Of a DNA stretch of 60,076 nucleotides, positions 19,638 to 29,074 are shown one piece after another (positions within the stretch are counted from its first letter, which is position 1; every line of letters begins with the position of its first letter). The stretch is from Pseudomonadota bacterium (lineage in GTDB: Bacteria > Pseudomonadota > Gammaproteobacteria > Thiotrichales > Thiotrichaceae). The notes below the pieces were generated by a model. It did no database searches. It had not been told where the DNA came from and saw nothing but the letters and a program-made list of their open reading frames with translations. Location: contig PDPG01000050.1 of NCBI GenBank assembly GCA_002747455.1, positions 1-60,076 of the forward strand, in the 5' to 3' direction. Made by a program: the position numbers and the translations under genes.

Positions 19638-20256
19638 AATGAGCGAGTGAAAAGCGTTGCATCCGCGATTCAGGTAGCGGAATCGCCTGGTGCGTTGTCA
19701 GAATCACCATCCCGCCATGATCCACATGCTTGACAATGGTGGACTGTAATAATTCCACAGCAGCCACATCCAGCGCCACAAATGGCTCATCCAAAACCCA
19801 CAGCGGCGCACCGCTAATAAATAAACGGCTTAATGCAACACGGCGCTGCTGCCCCTGTGACAAGGTTCTAACCGGCACATCTTCATAACCTGCCAAGCCC
19901 ATATTTACCAAAGCCGCCTCCAACTCCTCTTCAGCAACGCTCTGCCCACTCAAACGGCTAAGCACTTGTAAATTCTCAAGCGGATTAAGGTCGGACTTTA
20001 ATGCGTTATGATGCCCAAGATACAGCAAGGCTTGGTAAAAAACGTCCGGCGTTTTGCGGATTGATTCACCACACCACAACACCTCACCCTCGTCCTGCAA
20101 AAATAAACCACACAGCGTACGCAGTAATGTTGTTTTCCCGCTGCCATTCCTGCCTTCCAGCCAAATCAACTGACCTGCCCGCAGCTCAAAGGATACGCCC
20201 TTGAACAAGCAATAATCCCCCCGACTACATTGCAACTGTTGGACAGATAAACTCAC
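19630..20256 (-). CDS. ccmA: Heme exporter ATP-binding protein CcmA
   Basis: A 208-residue ABC ATPase. Walker A is GRNGSGKTTLLRTL, the signature loop is LSQGQQRRVALSR, Walker B is LWVLDEPFVALD, and the switch histidine is in TTHQA. The frame extends to 20361, but the extra residues are not family-like. The GTG at 20256 (VSLSVQQLQC) gives the normal length, although its ribosome site is weak. It is the first gene of the nine-gene ccm operon, diverging from the ygiB-like gene. Confidence 0.92.
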   Translation of the reverse strand: MSLSVQQLQCSRGDYCLFKGVSFELRAGQLIWLEGRNGSGKTTLLRTLCGLFLQDEGEVLWCGESIRKTPDVFYQALLYLGHHNALKSDLNPLENLQVLSRLSGQSVAEEELEAALVNMGLAGYEDVPVRTLSQGQQRRVALSRLFISGAPLWVLDEPFVALDVAAVELLQSTIVKHVDHGGMVILTTHQAIPLPESRMQRFSLAHYV

Positions 20257-20423
20257 AGCGGATATTTCGACATAGAAAATAAAGAGCGGGATTATATAAG
20301 AAGCACCGAAGTAATGAAATGCACGACAACATCGTGGAATATCTCCCATTAGTTCGGACAATACCGATCAGATGCTTGAAATTACTGCCTACAGAACCCT
20401 ATAGTACGGGGAGTCTAAATTTA

Positions 20424-21077
20424 ATGAGTGAAAAAATAATGATACACATCAAGAAAGCGGCATCTTATTCGATGGTTGGTGGTTTGGGACTGGCAGTTGT
20501 AGCAGGACTTCAGGGCTGTGGCCCCGATGAACCGGAACAGGCCGCACCAAAAACCCAGGAAGACATTTCCCAACTGGATCAGGATTTACAAAACCAAAAC
20601 TATTTTCTGGTGATAGAGCAAGTTGCTGCCAACCCGGATAAATACGAACTGGCTGAACGTCATGTCACCTCTGGCCCAACCCGTGCTGTCCTAAAAGGTA
20701 TGGATGGCTCTGAGCGCATTTTAAGTAATGAGGAGTTAACCAAACTGGCAAAGGCAGAAGCCGCTAAAGTGGAAGCTGGTACTTCTGGCCTAACTCAAGA
20801 ACCCAGTGCCAGTTCAGGTGGTGGCCTTAGTCTGGGTGAAATGATTCTGGCTAGTGCTGCCGGTTCGTTAGTGGGTGGCATGATTGCCAACAAGCTTGCC
20901 AACAATGCCAATGCCAAAGCACGTACCCGTGCCAGCACCCGTCCGGCAGCTTCCGTATCTAGAGCCAACCAACGTGCGCGCTCTGCACCGAAGGCATCGG
21001 CCAAACCAAAATCCGGCTTTTTTGGTGGCAAGCGTAGTACATCATCCAGCTCACGCACCCGCTCTTTCGGAGGTTAA
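20424..21077 (+). CDS. YgiB-like lipoprotein (DUF1190-type)
   Basis: A 217-residue probable lipoprotein. A basic start and hydrophobic stretch lead to LQGCGP, a lipobox-like site with an unusual Gln at -2. The middle part predicts an acidic soluble domain. The C-terminus is low complexity, rich in Ala, Arg and Ser, and ends in a Gly/Ser tail. It is assigned mainly because it sits directly before a ygiC-like gene, as ygiB does in enterobacteria. ATG 20439 is an alternative start. Function is unknown for the family. Confidence 0.6.
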   Translation: MSEKIMIHIKKAASYSMVGGLGLAVVAGLQGCGPDEPEQAAPKTQEDISQLDQDLQNQNYFLVIEQVAANPDKYELAERHVTSGPTRAVLKGMDGSERILSNEELTKLAKAEAAKVEAGTSGLTQEPSASSGGGLSLGEMILASAAGSLVGGMIANKLANNANAKARTRASTRPAASVSRANQRARSAPKASAKPKSGFFGGKRSTSSSSRTRSFGG

Positions 21078-21079
21078 TC

Positions 21080-22258
21080 GTGCTAACAACCCAAGCAGTC
21101 GAGCCAGTAAGTCAGGCCCTCATGGAAGAAATTGGCTTTAGCTGGCATACCGACCCCGATGGCTCCGCCTATGTCGCCCCTGAGCTATTACCTGTTTCGG
21201 AAGAAGAGGCTGAAGCCTACTATACCGCCGCCAATGAACTGTACGATATGTTCATTGAAGCGGGTCAGCACGTTATTGATAATGACCTGTTTGAGGAACT
21301 GGGTATTCCCGAAAACATGATCCAGCTGATTAAACTCAGTTGGGACGATGATGATTGGCACTTATACGGTCGCTTCGACTTTGCCGGTGGTATTGATGGT
21401 CAGCCAATTAAACTGCTGGAATTTAATGCCGACACCCCAACCAGCTTATTTGAAACCTGCATCATCCAATGGGCTTTGCTGAAAAGTAATGGCATGGATG
21501 AGTCCGCACAGTTCAACAATGCTTATGAAATGATTCGCGACAATTTCCGTCGTCTCATTACCAATGATGATGGTCTGGACAAGTTCGACGAATACTACAA
21601 TGGCGAACGCATCCTGTTTTCCAGTGTGCGGGATTTGCCAGAAGATGAGCAAACCACGAAACTATTGCAGCGTATTGCCATTGATGCTGGTTACAGCACC
21701 GATTTTTGCTATATGGATGAAGCTGGATTTCTGCCGGATGAAGGTGTATTCAACAAAGATCAAGATCTAACCAATTTCTGGTTTAAATTGTGGCCTTGGG
21801 AAGACATAGCCGCTGACGAGCCAGAACTGACTGATATATTGACTGAAACAGCCCGCAAGCGCACCAGTGTTTTCATCAACCCGGCGTACACACTAATGTT
21901 CCAAAGCAAAGGCATTATGAAGGTGTTGTACGATTTATTCCCTGACTCGCCCTACTTGTTGGCGACAGACACACAACCCTTGTCTGGCGTAAAACAAGTG
22001 GTTAAGCCAGTATTTGGCCGCGAAGGTGCGAATATCGACATCTTAAACGAACAAGGCGCGGTGGAAGAATCAACGGATGGGCCTTATGACGTTCACCCAA
22101 AGATTTATCAGGAATATGCGGAACTAGTCAGTGACGGGGAAGGCCGTGCCTATCAAGCCGGTGTCTTTTTTGCATGGGAAGCCTGTGGTTTAGGGTTCCG
22201 TCGTGGGTCTAAAATCCTTAACGACACCGCAACCTTTGTGCCTCATGTCATTCGTTAA
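21080..22258 (+). CDS. ygiC: Glutathionylspermidine synthase-like ATP-grasp protein (YgiC/YjfC family)
   Basis: A 392-residue protein starting at GTG 21080, with GGAGG six bases before it and only two bases after the previous stop. Family features are GRFDFAGGIDGQPIKLLEFNADTPTS, FINPAYTLMFQSKGIMKVLY, LSGVKQVVKPVFGREGANI and YQEYAELVSDGEGRAYQAGVF. This is the ATP-grasp synthetase fold without the amidase domain of the bifunctional E. coli Gsp enzyme. The actual substrate of YgiC/YjfC proteins is not settled; a carboxylate-amine ligase is inferred from the fold only. Confidence 0.85.
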   Translation: MLTTQAVEPVSQALMEEIGFSWHTDPDGSAYVAPELLPVSEEEAEAYYTAANELYDMFIEAGQHVIDNDLFEELGIPENMIQLIKLSWDDDDWHLYGRFDFAGGIDGQPIKLLEFNADTPTSLFETCIIQWALLKSNGMDESAQFNNAYEMIRDNFRRLITNDDGLDKFDEYYNGERILFSSVRDLPEDEQTTKLLQRIAIDAGYSTDFCYMDEAGFLPDEGVFNKDQDLTNFWFKLWPWEDIAADEPELTDILTETARKRTSVFINPAYTLMFQSKGIMKVLYDLFPDSPYLLATDTQPLSGVKQVVKPVFGREGANIDILNEQGAVEESTDGPYDVHPKIYQEYAELVSDGEGRAYQAGVFFAWEACGLGFRRGSKILNDTATFVPHVIR

Positions 22259-22321
22259 ATGAGGCATTGAGCGGCTGCATCCAAGCCAATAAGCCCCGTC
22301 CAATAGCCGACGGGGCAGTAT

Positions 22322-23113
22322 TTACACCTTCAGATCAGCAGGAATTTCACATACTGGAATCGGCTGCATCTTATGCTGATTCGCCCGATTTCGACGGGTA
22401 TAAATCGCCAATACTGCTTTCTTACGCTCGCTCAGCGAAGCCTCAGGCTCTACCGTTGGATCATACTCCATTGCCCACTCTAGCTCAGGGTAAGAAGCCC
22501 CGATTTGATCTTCGTCACTGCGGTCATCCCCCCAAAGGCCATCCGTTGGCTTGGCGACTAGAATTGACTCAACCACACCCAATGTTTTACACAGCTCATA
22601 GACTTCTGTTTTCATCAAATCGGCAATCGGGCTAATGTCCACGCCACCATCCCCGTATTTGGTAAAAAAGCCTACACCAAAGTCTTCAACTTTATTCCCT
22701 GTTCCAGCCACAATGTAATTATGCAGACCCGCAAAGTAATACAAATTCGTCATACGCAAACGGGCGCGCAAATTAGCTAATGATAAAAAGCGGCTCTCCT
22801 CATTTTCAACGGCTGGCAAGCTATCAACAAACTGATCAAAGACCGGCGTTAAGTCAACTTCCAGCGATGAGACATTCGGATATGTTGCCTCAAGCTGCAC
22901 AATATGCTCACGCGCCCGTGTGACCTGCGCACTCGCCTGATGAATAGGCATCTCCAGACAAAGAGTTGGCAAGCCGGTTTTTGCCGCAAGCGTCGATGTC
23001 AGCGCAGAGTCAATCCCGCCAGAAACTCCGGCAACAAATCCTCTAGTGCCTGACTTCTCAACATAGTCCGCCATCCACTTTACAATATGCTCAACCACTG
23101 CTTTGTTTTTCAT
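22322..23113 (-). CDS. nadE: NH3-dependent NAD+ synthetase
   Basis: A 263-residue enzyme making NAD from deamido-NAD, ATP and ammonia. The PP-loop signature VSGGIDSALTSTLA is near residue 33, GTGNKVEDFGVGFFTKYGDGGVDISPI is the deamido-NAD and Mg region, and KPTDGLWGDDRSDEDQIG is close to the C-terminus. There is no glutaminase domain. I place the start at ATG 23113; a GTG seven codons upstream (23134) is also open. It is convergent with ygiC. Confidence 0.93.
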   Translation of the reverse strand: MKNKAVVEHIVKWMADYVEKSGTRGFVAGVSGGIDSALTSTLAAKTGLPTLCLEMPIHQASAQVTRAREHIVQLEATYPNVSSLEVDLTPVFDQFVDSLPAVENEESRFLSLANLRARLRMTNLYYFAGLHNYIVAGTGNKVEDFGVGFFTKYGDGGVDISPIADLMKTEVYELCKTLGVVESILVAKPTDGLWGDDRSDEDQIGASYPELEWAMEYDPTVEPEASLSERKKAVLAIYTRRNRANQHKMQPIPVCEIPADLKV

Positions 23114-23351
23114 CGCTATCGTTCCGAGCCTCACTCAAGAATAAAAAGTCATGGTAAGCAAAAAACGGTGATAAATCACCTTTCACTTACCGCAAAAGTG
23201 CACGGCTTAACACATAAATTGCAGAAATATCAATAACTCTCAATCAATTAGCCGTGTACGATCACACCTAAAGTAGTACCATGAACCTGCAGGACGCTGA
23301 ACCTAGCGCGTATTGGATGGAAATTATTAGACTGATTTAAGGAGCACTATA

Positions 23352-26339
23352 ATGACTTTGAAAGACCCGGATCAGATTGCTGAACAATTAAGTAACAAGA
23401 TTGCCCTCTCCACCCAGCAGCTGGCCGATAACATTAGCTGGCTGGAGCACTCCATGAGCCCCTACTTCTTAAGGCTTAACCAAGACCAACAAGATGCCTT
23501 GTCACTACTCGCACTCAGTCTGGGGGATATGGAGAAATTCAACCGACTCACATTGGTTGACCGCCCGGAATGTCTCATGCTGGCACAGGTCGATGAAAAG
23601 GGTTCTCTCTACCATACATTGCATGACTTACCACTTCGCAACATTTCCTACCTTGAAATCACCACCTCATTCGATCCACTGCCGAACAGTAATGAATACC
23701 TGGAGGTTATGCGGTGTGACTTCAACACCAGCGATGAAACAACCTTAACCAATCGCAGTGATGTGGTGCCCCCTGAACTTATCACTCAGCAAGTCACGGA
23801 CGCAATGACCGTGCTTGATCCTGAGTTTGACACAACGCTGGTCCCTGAACTACTGGAAACCTTGTGGCAAAACGATGAGGAGTATGTACGCATTTCACCA
23901 GCAGACCGGATTGCGCGGCTGTTGTATTTGTATTATCAAACAGAGAACAACAGTGGTGTTTCCCTGCGCCGTGAGGCTACGGATCACGGTGAGTACCGGA
24001 TCTCGTTTGGTGTCGCCAACCCGCCCCACGCTGGCTTTATCTCGCAGCTACTGGAGGTCTTCCAACGACTCAACATCAGTGTAAAACGCTCTTATGCACT
24101 AACTATCCAGAGTGGCTTGTCACCATTATTCCTATCGACCTTTTATGTCGTTCCCCGTGATGAACAAACATTGGACGAAGACGGCTCACTCTACGCCTCG
24201 CTTAAACGGGAGCTGTATAACACACAAATCTTGTCAACAGGTTCAGCGAGCTACCAAAAACTGGTCGAGACCGGCTTATTAACCGGTAATGACGCAACGC
24301 TGGTCTCTGCCATGATTGGTTTTTGTCACACCAACCTGGCTCACAGCGCCCCTGATGTTTATGACCTTGATGGCATTATCCCCGCCTTTCACAACAATAC
24401 GGACATCACCGCGCAGTTACTCAAGCTTTTCTACACCCGTTTTGACCCCGAACTGGATACGGAAGACCGTGAGCGTGATTATCAGCAGGTGCTACAACAA
24501 ACCCAGGAACTGGTTGCCTCATTCAACTCCGGGCGACGGGTATTGGATGATTATCGTCGCACTATTTTCCGCTGCGCCGTTGCCTTTATTAGCTACTGTT
24601 TAAAGACCAATTTCTTTGTGGCCGAAAAACATGCCCTGGCATTCCGCTTAGACCCCAAATATCTGGAAACACTGGACGCTACCTTTACCAAAGACCTGCC
24701 GGCTGACCGCCCATTCCGCATCACTTACTTCTCTGGTCGTCGTGGTTCAGGCTACCACATCGGTTTTTCTGATATTGCTCGGGGTGGCTGGCGCACGCTG
24801 ATTACGCAAAGTCGTGATGACTACATCACAAGTGCCAGTACCATATTCAAAGAAAACTACATCCTGTCACACACGCAACACCTGAAAAATAAGGATATTT
24901 ACGAAGGTGGCTCGAAAATGGTCGCCATTTTGAATATTGATCCGCGGTCAACGCCCGAGCAGCGCCAGCAATATCTGTATAAATTACAGTTTGGCTTTAT
25001 CAATGCTTTCCTCGACCTTTACATCACCGAAAATGGCGTGGCGAAGGATGCACGAGTGGTTGACTACTACGGTCAGGATGAACCGATTGAGTTAGGCCCT
25101 GACGAGAACATGCATAACGTCATGGTTGAGCTGATTGCAAAAACGGCAGTTGAGCGCGGCTATATCCTCGGTGCTGGCATCATGTCGAGTAAAACGGTGG
25201 GGATTAATCACAAGGAGTACGGTGTTACATCAATTGGTGTCATTCGTTTTGCCGAAGTAACCATGCAGGAAGTCGGTATCAATATGCGTACTGACCCCTT
25301 CAGTGTGAAATTTACTGGCGGCCCAAATGGTGACGTGGCAGGTAATGCCATGCGCCTGCTGTATGAGCGTTGCCCATCAGTACAAATCAAACTGGTTATT
25401 GATGGCAGTGGTGCCGCGTTTGATCCTGAAGGGTTAGATAAAAACGCCATGTCGAAAGTAGTTCTGCAAAGTGATATTGATCAGCTTGATACCAATGCAT
25501 TACACGTTGGCGGCTTTGTAATTTATCGCACACAAACCCAAAAACAGGGAATGAGTGTGCTTTACCGTAAGGTAACCATGACAGAAAACGGCCCTGAAGA
25601 AGAATGGATGTCATCAGATGCATTTTATAGCTTATTCAATAAGCTGGTCTTTACGGTTGAAACCGATCTGTTCATTCCAGCCGGTGGGCGGCCAGAGACG
25701 ATTCACAGTGGCAATGTTGAGCAATTCCTGACCGAAGAAGGCAAGCCAAGTTCTACCGTCATTATTGAGGGAGCGAACTCCTTTATTACGCCAGCGGCTC
25801 GTATCGTGCTTCAACAGCATGGCGTTGTCATCATGCGCGATGCATCGGCGAATAAATGTGGCGTTATCTCCTCATCCTACGAAATCATTGCCAATCTGAT
25901 GTTTAGCGATGAGGAGTTTCTGGCGTGTAAGGAGGAATACGTTGCCGATGTCATCGACATTCTGAATCACATGGCGGAGCAAGAGGCACGCGCGATATTG
26001 ATACGCCATCGGGAGCTAAAAGGAGCCATCACTTACACTGATCTTTCCAGCAAGCTCAGCCGCGAGATCAATGAGCACTATGCCAAGATGTTTGAATTCT
26101 TTCAGGCAAATCCGAACCGCTGTGCCCAACCTGATCACCGGAAGGCATTACGCTCCCACATGCCTGCTTTAATCCAAAATAACCCGGGACTGCATGATCG
26201 GATTGATCGACTGCCTGAGAAAGTGAAGTACGCGATTCTGGCCAGCAAACTGGCTTCTTCGATCGTGTATGCCGGTAACGATGCGAACCTCTACGAGGAC
26301 TTGATTGACGCACAACTCAAACGTGTAAACTTACACTAA
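23352..26339 (+). CDS. Large NAD-specific glutamate dehydrogenase (about 115 kDa class)
   Basis: A 995-residue protein. The C-terminal half carries the catalytic core of the large bacterial NAD-GDHs: RITYFSGRRGSGYHIGFSDI, ARGGWRTLITQSRDDY, KFTGGPNGDVAGNAMRLL, FIPAGGRPETIHSGNVEQFL and IVIEGANSF-like residues (VIIEGANSFITPAAR). The N-terminal ~400 residues are the poorly conserved regulatory region. At about 1000 residues it belongs with GDH-115 rather than the 1600-residue GDH-180 type. It oxidises glutamate to 2-oxoglutarate and ammonia. AGGAG precedes the ATG, and a GC-rich hairpin follows the stop. Confidence 0.88.
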   Translation: MTLKDPDQIAEQLSNKIALSTQQLADNISWLEHSMSPYFLRLNQDQQDALSLLALSLGDMEKFNRLTLVDRPECLMLAQVDEKGSLYHTLHDLPLRNISYLEITTSFDPLPNSNEYLEVMRCDFNTSDETTLTNRSDVVPPELITQQVTDAMTVLDPEFDTTLVPELLETLWQNDEEYVRISPADRIARLLYLYYQTENNSGVSLRREATDHGEYRISFGVANPPHAGFISQLLEVFQRLNISVKRSYALTIQSGLSPLFLSTFYVVPRDEQTLDEDGSLYASLKRELYNTQILSTGSASYQKLVETGLLTGNDATLVSAMIGFCHTNLAHSAPDVYDLDGIIPAFHNNTDITAQLLKLFYTRFDPELDTEDRERDYQQVLQQTQELVASFNSGRRVLDDYRRTIFRCAVAFISYCLKTNFFVAEKHALAFRLDPKYLETLDATFTKDLPADRPFRITYFSGRRGSGYHIGFSDIARGGWRTLITQSRDDYITSASTIFKENYILSHTQHLKNKDIYEGGSKMVAILNIDPRSTPEQRQQYLYKLQFGFINAFLDLYITENGVAKDARVVDYYGQDEPIELGPDENMHNVMVELIAKTAVERGYILGAGIMSSKTVGINHKEYGVTSIGVIRFAEVTMQEVGINMRTDPFSVKFTGGPNGDVAGNAMRLLYERCPSVQIKLVIDGSGAAFDPEGLDKNAMSKVVLQSDIDQLDTNALHVGGFVIYRTQTQKQGMSVLYRKVTMTENGPEEEWMSSDAFYSLFNKLVFTVETDLFIPAGGRPETIHSGNVEQFLTEEGKPSSTVIIEGANSFITPAARIVLQQHGVVIMRDASANKCGVISSSYEIIANLMFSDEEFLACKEEYVADVIDILNHMAEQEARAILIRHRELKGAITYTDLSSKLSREINEHYAKMFEFFQANPNRCAQPDHRKALRSHMPALIQNNPGLHDRIDRLPEKVKYAILASKLASSIVYAGNDANLYEDLIDAQLKRVNLH

Positions 26340-26351
26340 TCTAGCGGAACC

Positions 26352-26382
26352 ACAGGGGGCACGGCGCTGGTCTTGCCCCCTG
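26352..26382 (+). terminator. Stem-loop terminator of the glutamate dehydrogenase gene
   Basis: CAGGGGGC and GCCCCCTG form an eight-pair GC stem with a 14-nt loop, starting 13 bp after the stop codon. The T-tract is poor because the inverted-repeat element begins immediately after it. Confidence 0.6.
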
Positions 26383-26383
26383 T

Positions 26384-26478
26384 TATACCATTTCCATCAA
26401 ATATTGGTACTATCTGCGCAGTTTGTGTCAGGTTTGGAAGATAACGTCTGTTATCACAATTTAATGGGATTGGTATTA
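26384..26478. repeat. Small inverted-repeat element (MITE-like), copy 2
   Basis: A 95-bp element with imperfect terminal inverted repeats: TATACCATTTCCATCAAATA on the left and, read inward from the right, TAATACCAATCCCATTAAAT. The interior contains GATAAC-gtct-GTTATC. It is the fuller of two copies in this window; the other is at 11818-11904. It has no coding capacity, sits between two convergent genes, and is most simply a non-autonomous transposable element. Confidence 0.78.
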
Positions 26479-26565
26479 CTAGACCGATACACCACGGATA
26501 CGCAAGCGCTGGGGCTTACGCACTGCTGACACCCCAACCACACAGTAGTCTGCACCATGAAACTA

Positions 26566-27957
26566 TCACTTTTTCTTAAACTGCTTTGCTCGATAAATTG
26601 CTTGTTGTATTTGTTGCCGTTCAGGAATGGTGATATTCGGTACTTTCAACGCCTGATTGAGCTGGATTAATGCATGACGGTACTCACCAATGCGTATATT
26701 GCGTTCAGCAATCGACAAATAAGCCTGCCCGATTCTGCCCGACAAGCGAGCAACCTCCTGCCTTTTCTCTAAAAACTCCAGACTGGTCTGCTCAGTCAGT
26801 AGTATCTGCTGTAGATACTTCCATGCCTCCTCCGTTCGCCGTAAACCGACCAATGCATCTGCAAAGGGCACCAGCAAGCTACCCTCTGCGGGATAACGTC
26901 TTACCAGTGGCTGTAACAACTGATAGGCCTTCTGATACTGCCTTTGCTGATTATAACTTTTAGCCAGTAATATCGCCTCTGGAACCTGTTGGGTGTTTGC
27001 AGGAATCAGGCGGCCAACCAACGCCGTTTTGCCTTGCCTCAGAGCCTGTAGTGCATTTCCATAGCGTTGAATCACCGCACTCCGCTGGCCGCTTGCAGAA
27101 CCTCCTTGCGTCATCACCCGCAATTTTTCTTTCATATAGTCATAACTCACATGCTGCCTGCCTTGATACTTTCCATATCTGGCAGCACGCTGCCCCACAT
27201 CACTTACTCGCTGGCTTGACAGGGGGTGAGTGGTTAGATATTGGGCAATATCCGCATAACGCGGATCAACGCCATCGTGCAGTTTTTGCAAGAAGTCTGT
27301 CATGCCATTGGGGTCAAACTTTGCGTTGGCCAAAATTCTTAAACCCTCCCGGTCCGCCTCTGTTTCCGCTGAGCGACTGAATGTTAACCCTTGATGCGCG
27401 CCCAAAGCCATTGCCGATGTCACAATTGCATGACCTGCCTCCGCATCGTTCGCACTCACCAACAAACCCGCCACCAAGGCAGCAGCATTACCCACGCTAT
27501 TTTTTTTCGACTCGTTTATCATGCGCTCAATGTGCTGCTGTGTGACATGAGCAATCTCATGTGCCATTACTGAGGCTAACTCACTTTCTGTCGCAGAACG
27601 CAGAATCAAACCGGAATTAATCACAATCAGCCCGCCCTGCGTCGCATAAGCATTCACGCTATTGTCTTTAACAATGACATAATAAAAAGGCCGGTTAGCA
27701 TAGGCGGTCTGGGCTTGCAGCTTCTGGCCCAAGCCACGAATCCAGGCATTTAATTCAGGGTCTTCAATAACACCTGCATGCCGCCGCACCGCTCGCAGCC
27801 GTTTAACCCCCACGCTGCTAAAATTGACCGGCATACTGAAAACCGGCTTATTGACATTCGTGGACAATATCACCTCAGGCACCTCCAGATTGAGCTCTGC
27901 AGAACCAAAGCCCACCATGCCAAGACAAAGCGACGCGACCAGTGCTTTTATTCTCAC
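26566..27957 (-). CDS. bepA: Periplasmic M48 metalloprotease/chaperone BepA (YfgC)
   Basis: A 463-residue protein with a signal peptide (about 1-20) and an M48 domain. The zinc motif is HEIAHVTQQH near residue 137, with the glutamate ligand in ETEADREGLRIL, and the C-terminal half is TPR-like (QQRQYQKAYQLLQPLV and following). BepA helps assemble or degrade outer-membrane proteins such as LptD together with the BAM complex. It is transcribed alone, convergent with the glutamate dehydrogenase gene. Confidence 0.92.
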   Translation of the reverse strand: MRIKALVASLCLGMVGFGSAELNLEVPEVILSTNVNKPVFSMPVNFSSVGVKRLRAVRRHAGVIEDPELNAWIRGLGQKLQAQTAYANRPFYYVIVKDNSVNAYATQGGLIVINSGLILRSATESELASVMAHEIAHVTQQHIERMINESKKNSVGNAAALVAGLLVSANDAEAGHAIVTSAMALGAHQGLTFSRSAETEADREGLRILANAKFDPNGMTDFLQKLHDGVDPRYADIAQYLTTHPLSSQRVSDVGQRAARYGKYQGRQHVSYDYMKEKLRVMTQGGSASGQRSAVIQRYGNALQALRQGKTALVGRLIPANTQQVPEAILLAKSYNQQRQYQKAYQLLQPLVRRYPAEGSLLVPFADALVGLRRTEEAWKYLQQILLTEQTSLEFLEKRQEVARLSGRIGQAYLSIAERNIRIGEYRHALIQLNQALKVPNITIPERQQIQQAIYRAKQFKKK

Positions 27958-28111
27958 GAGAAGATGCCTCCGTTTATTGTTGTAACAGGCTTACGTTAAT
28001 ACAAAAGTACAACGGAGGGGTGTTAACCTTTGGTAAGCCTTGTTTAGCGCGGGCTGGATGTGCATTGGTAGGGAGTTTATTTACTTATTGGTAGCGAGGG
28101 TCATGTGCGGC

Positions 28112-28252
28112 TTATGTGGACTCCAATTTTATCGACTCAAAGCCCCCCGACAGCTTAGCGATATTCCCCGCTCCCTTCATTCCTGGCTCAGTGAACAGAA
28201 CGAACGTGTTGGTCTCAACAACACGCTCAAACGGAAAACAAACAATATCCAT
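28112..28252 (-). CDS. Small protein of 46 residues, second of an overlapping pair
   Basis: An unrecognised short ORF beginning MDIVCFPFERVVETNTFVLF and ending IKLEST. Its ATG overlaps the TAA of the preceding small ORF as TAATG, the classic arrangement for stop-start coupled translation. It has no signal peptide or clear membrane segment. It may be a real small protein, or the second half of one gene broken by a frameshift. No function can be given. Confidence 0.4.
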   Translation of the reverse strand: MDIVCFPFERVVETNTFVLFTEPGMKGAGNIAKLSGGFESIKLEST

Positions 28253-28383
28253 TACATGTCTGCCAGTTTCTGAAATATTTTCGGATGCACTCTCAATGCA
28301 AGATTCGTCTCAGACTTAATGACCTGCCGACCAAAATCACCCGACAAATCAAGCCTCTTGGTTGCTGTATTCGGTTTTTCCAT
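28252..28383 (-). CDS. Small basic protein of 43 residues, first of an overlapping pair
   Basis: An unrecognised short ORF, MEKPNTATKRLDLSGDFGRQ followed by VIKSETNLALRVHPKIFQKLADM. It has a strong ribosome site: GGAG six bases before the ATG. Composition is basic and hydrophilic. It ends in TAATG shared with the next small ORF. The 120 bp upstream contain two hairpin-forming stretches (GGTATGA/TCATACC around 28434-28470 and TACTACG/CGTAGTA at 28475-28496), which may be regulatory. Apart from these two ORFs the 577-bp gap between bepA and the HEPN gene shows nothing I recognise. Confidence 0.45.
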   Translation of the reverse strand: MEKPNTATKRLDLSGDFGRQVIKSETNLALRVHPKIFQKLADM

Positions 28384-28534
28384 TTCTGACTCCAATTCCC
28401 GATGATTACCTCGCGACCTGACGCCCTATTTAAGGTATGAACAACGCAACACTGAAACTTCCTCATACCATAGATACTACGGTGTAACACGTAGTAAAAA
28501 ATATCACGCGTTGTGAAGCACTCTTTAACAGTTG

Positions 28535-29017
28535 TTATGCCTGTTCTCGGTGATGTTGTTGACGCTCCATGCTATCTACCAACTTTTGAGCATAAGCCTG
28601 AAGAAATGGAAAAATTTCTTCAGCATGAAAGCGCGCATAGACTCCACCACCTCTAGTGTCTTTAAAGTTAACGAAATCAACTAAGCAGCGCCGGTCGACT
28701 GATTCAACTTCAATATCAAAATGGGCGACAGAGTGCCTCATTTTAGTAATTAGTCCTCTCAATGTCATTCCCTCATCAGGCAGCTCTGAGTGAGTGATAC
28801 CCATCGATCGTTTAGCTCGTGTAGTTAAACGGTCATTTGGAATTGTATTAATCACTCTTTCTTTGGGCATGACTATTAGCCCTAATAGGCAATTAAGAGT
28901 TAACGTATAATTAAACTGCCGCTCAAATGGTTCGTTTGGGATCATCTGATTATACTGCTCAATCAACTCAATAGTGCGAGTCACAAAATCTTTCTCGAAG
29001 TTTCTATAATTTCCCAT
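28535..29017 (-). CDS. HEPN-domain protein (pEK499_p136-like)
   Basis: A 160-residue, mostly alpha-helical protein. It contains R94-HSVA-H99 (KMRHSVAHFDIE), the RxxxxH motif that forms the RNA-cleaving centre of many HEPN domains, following a helix with EGMTLRGLITK. The N-terminal pattern (NFEKDFVTRTIELIEQYN, then FERQFNYTLTLNCLLGLIVMP) fits the HEPN family described from plasmid pEK499. These proteins often act in toxin or defence contexts. There is no nucleotidyltransferase (MNT) antitoxin gene next to it. A perfect palindrome lies 43 bp upstream. Confidence 0.7.
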   Translation of the reverse strand: MGNYRNFEKDFVTRTIELIEQYNQMIPNEPFERQFNYTLTLNCLLGLIVMPKERVINTIPNDRLTTRAKRSMGITHSELPDEGMTLRGLITKMRHSVAHFDIEVESVDRRCLVDFVNFKDTRGGGVYARFHAEEIFPFLQAYAQKLVDSMERQQHHREQA

Positions 29018-29059
29018 GTGTACCTTTCCTTTACGTTATGAACGGGCGCCGCCCGCATT

Positions 29060-29074
29060 GTACAGAATCTGTAC
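29060..29074. promoter_or_regulatory. Palindromic operator candidate upstream of the HEPN gene
   Basis: GTACAGA-A-TCTGTAC is a perfect inverted repeat with seven-base arms around one central base, 43-57 bp upstream of the HEPN start codon, where promoter elements would be expected. It is followed on its left by a GC hairpin (GGGC-gcc-GCCC, 29044-29054). I infer a repressor site; the regulator is not known. Confidence 0.5.
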
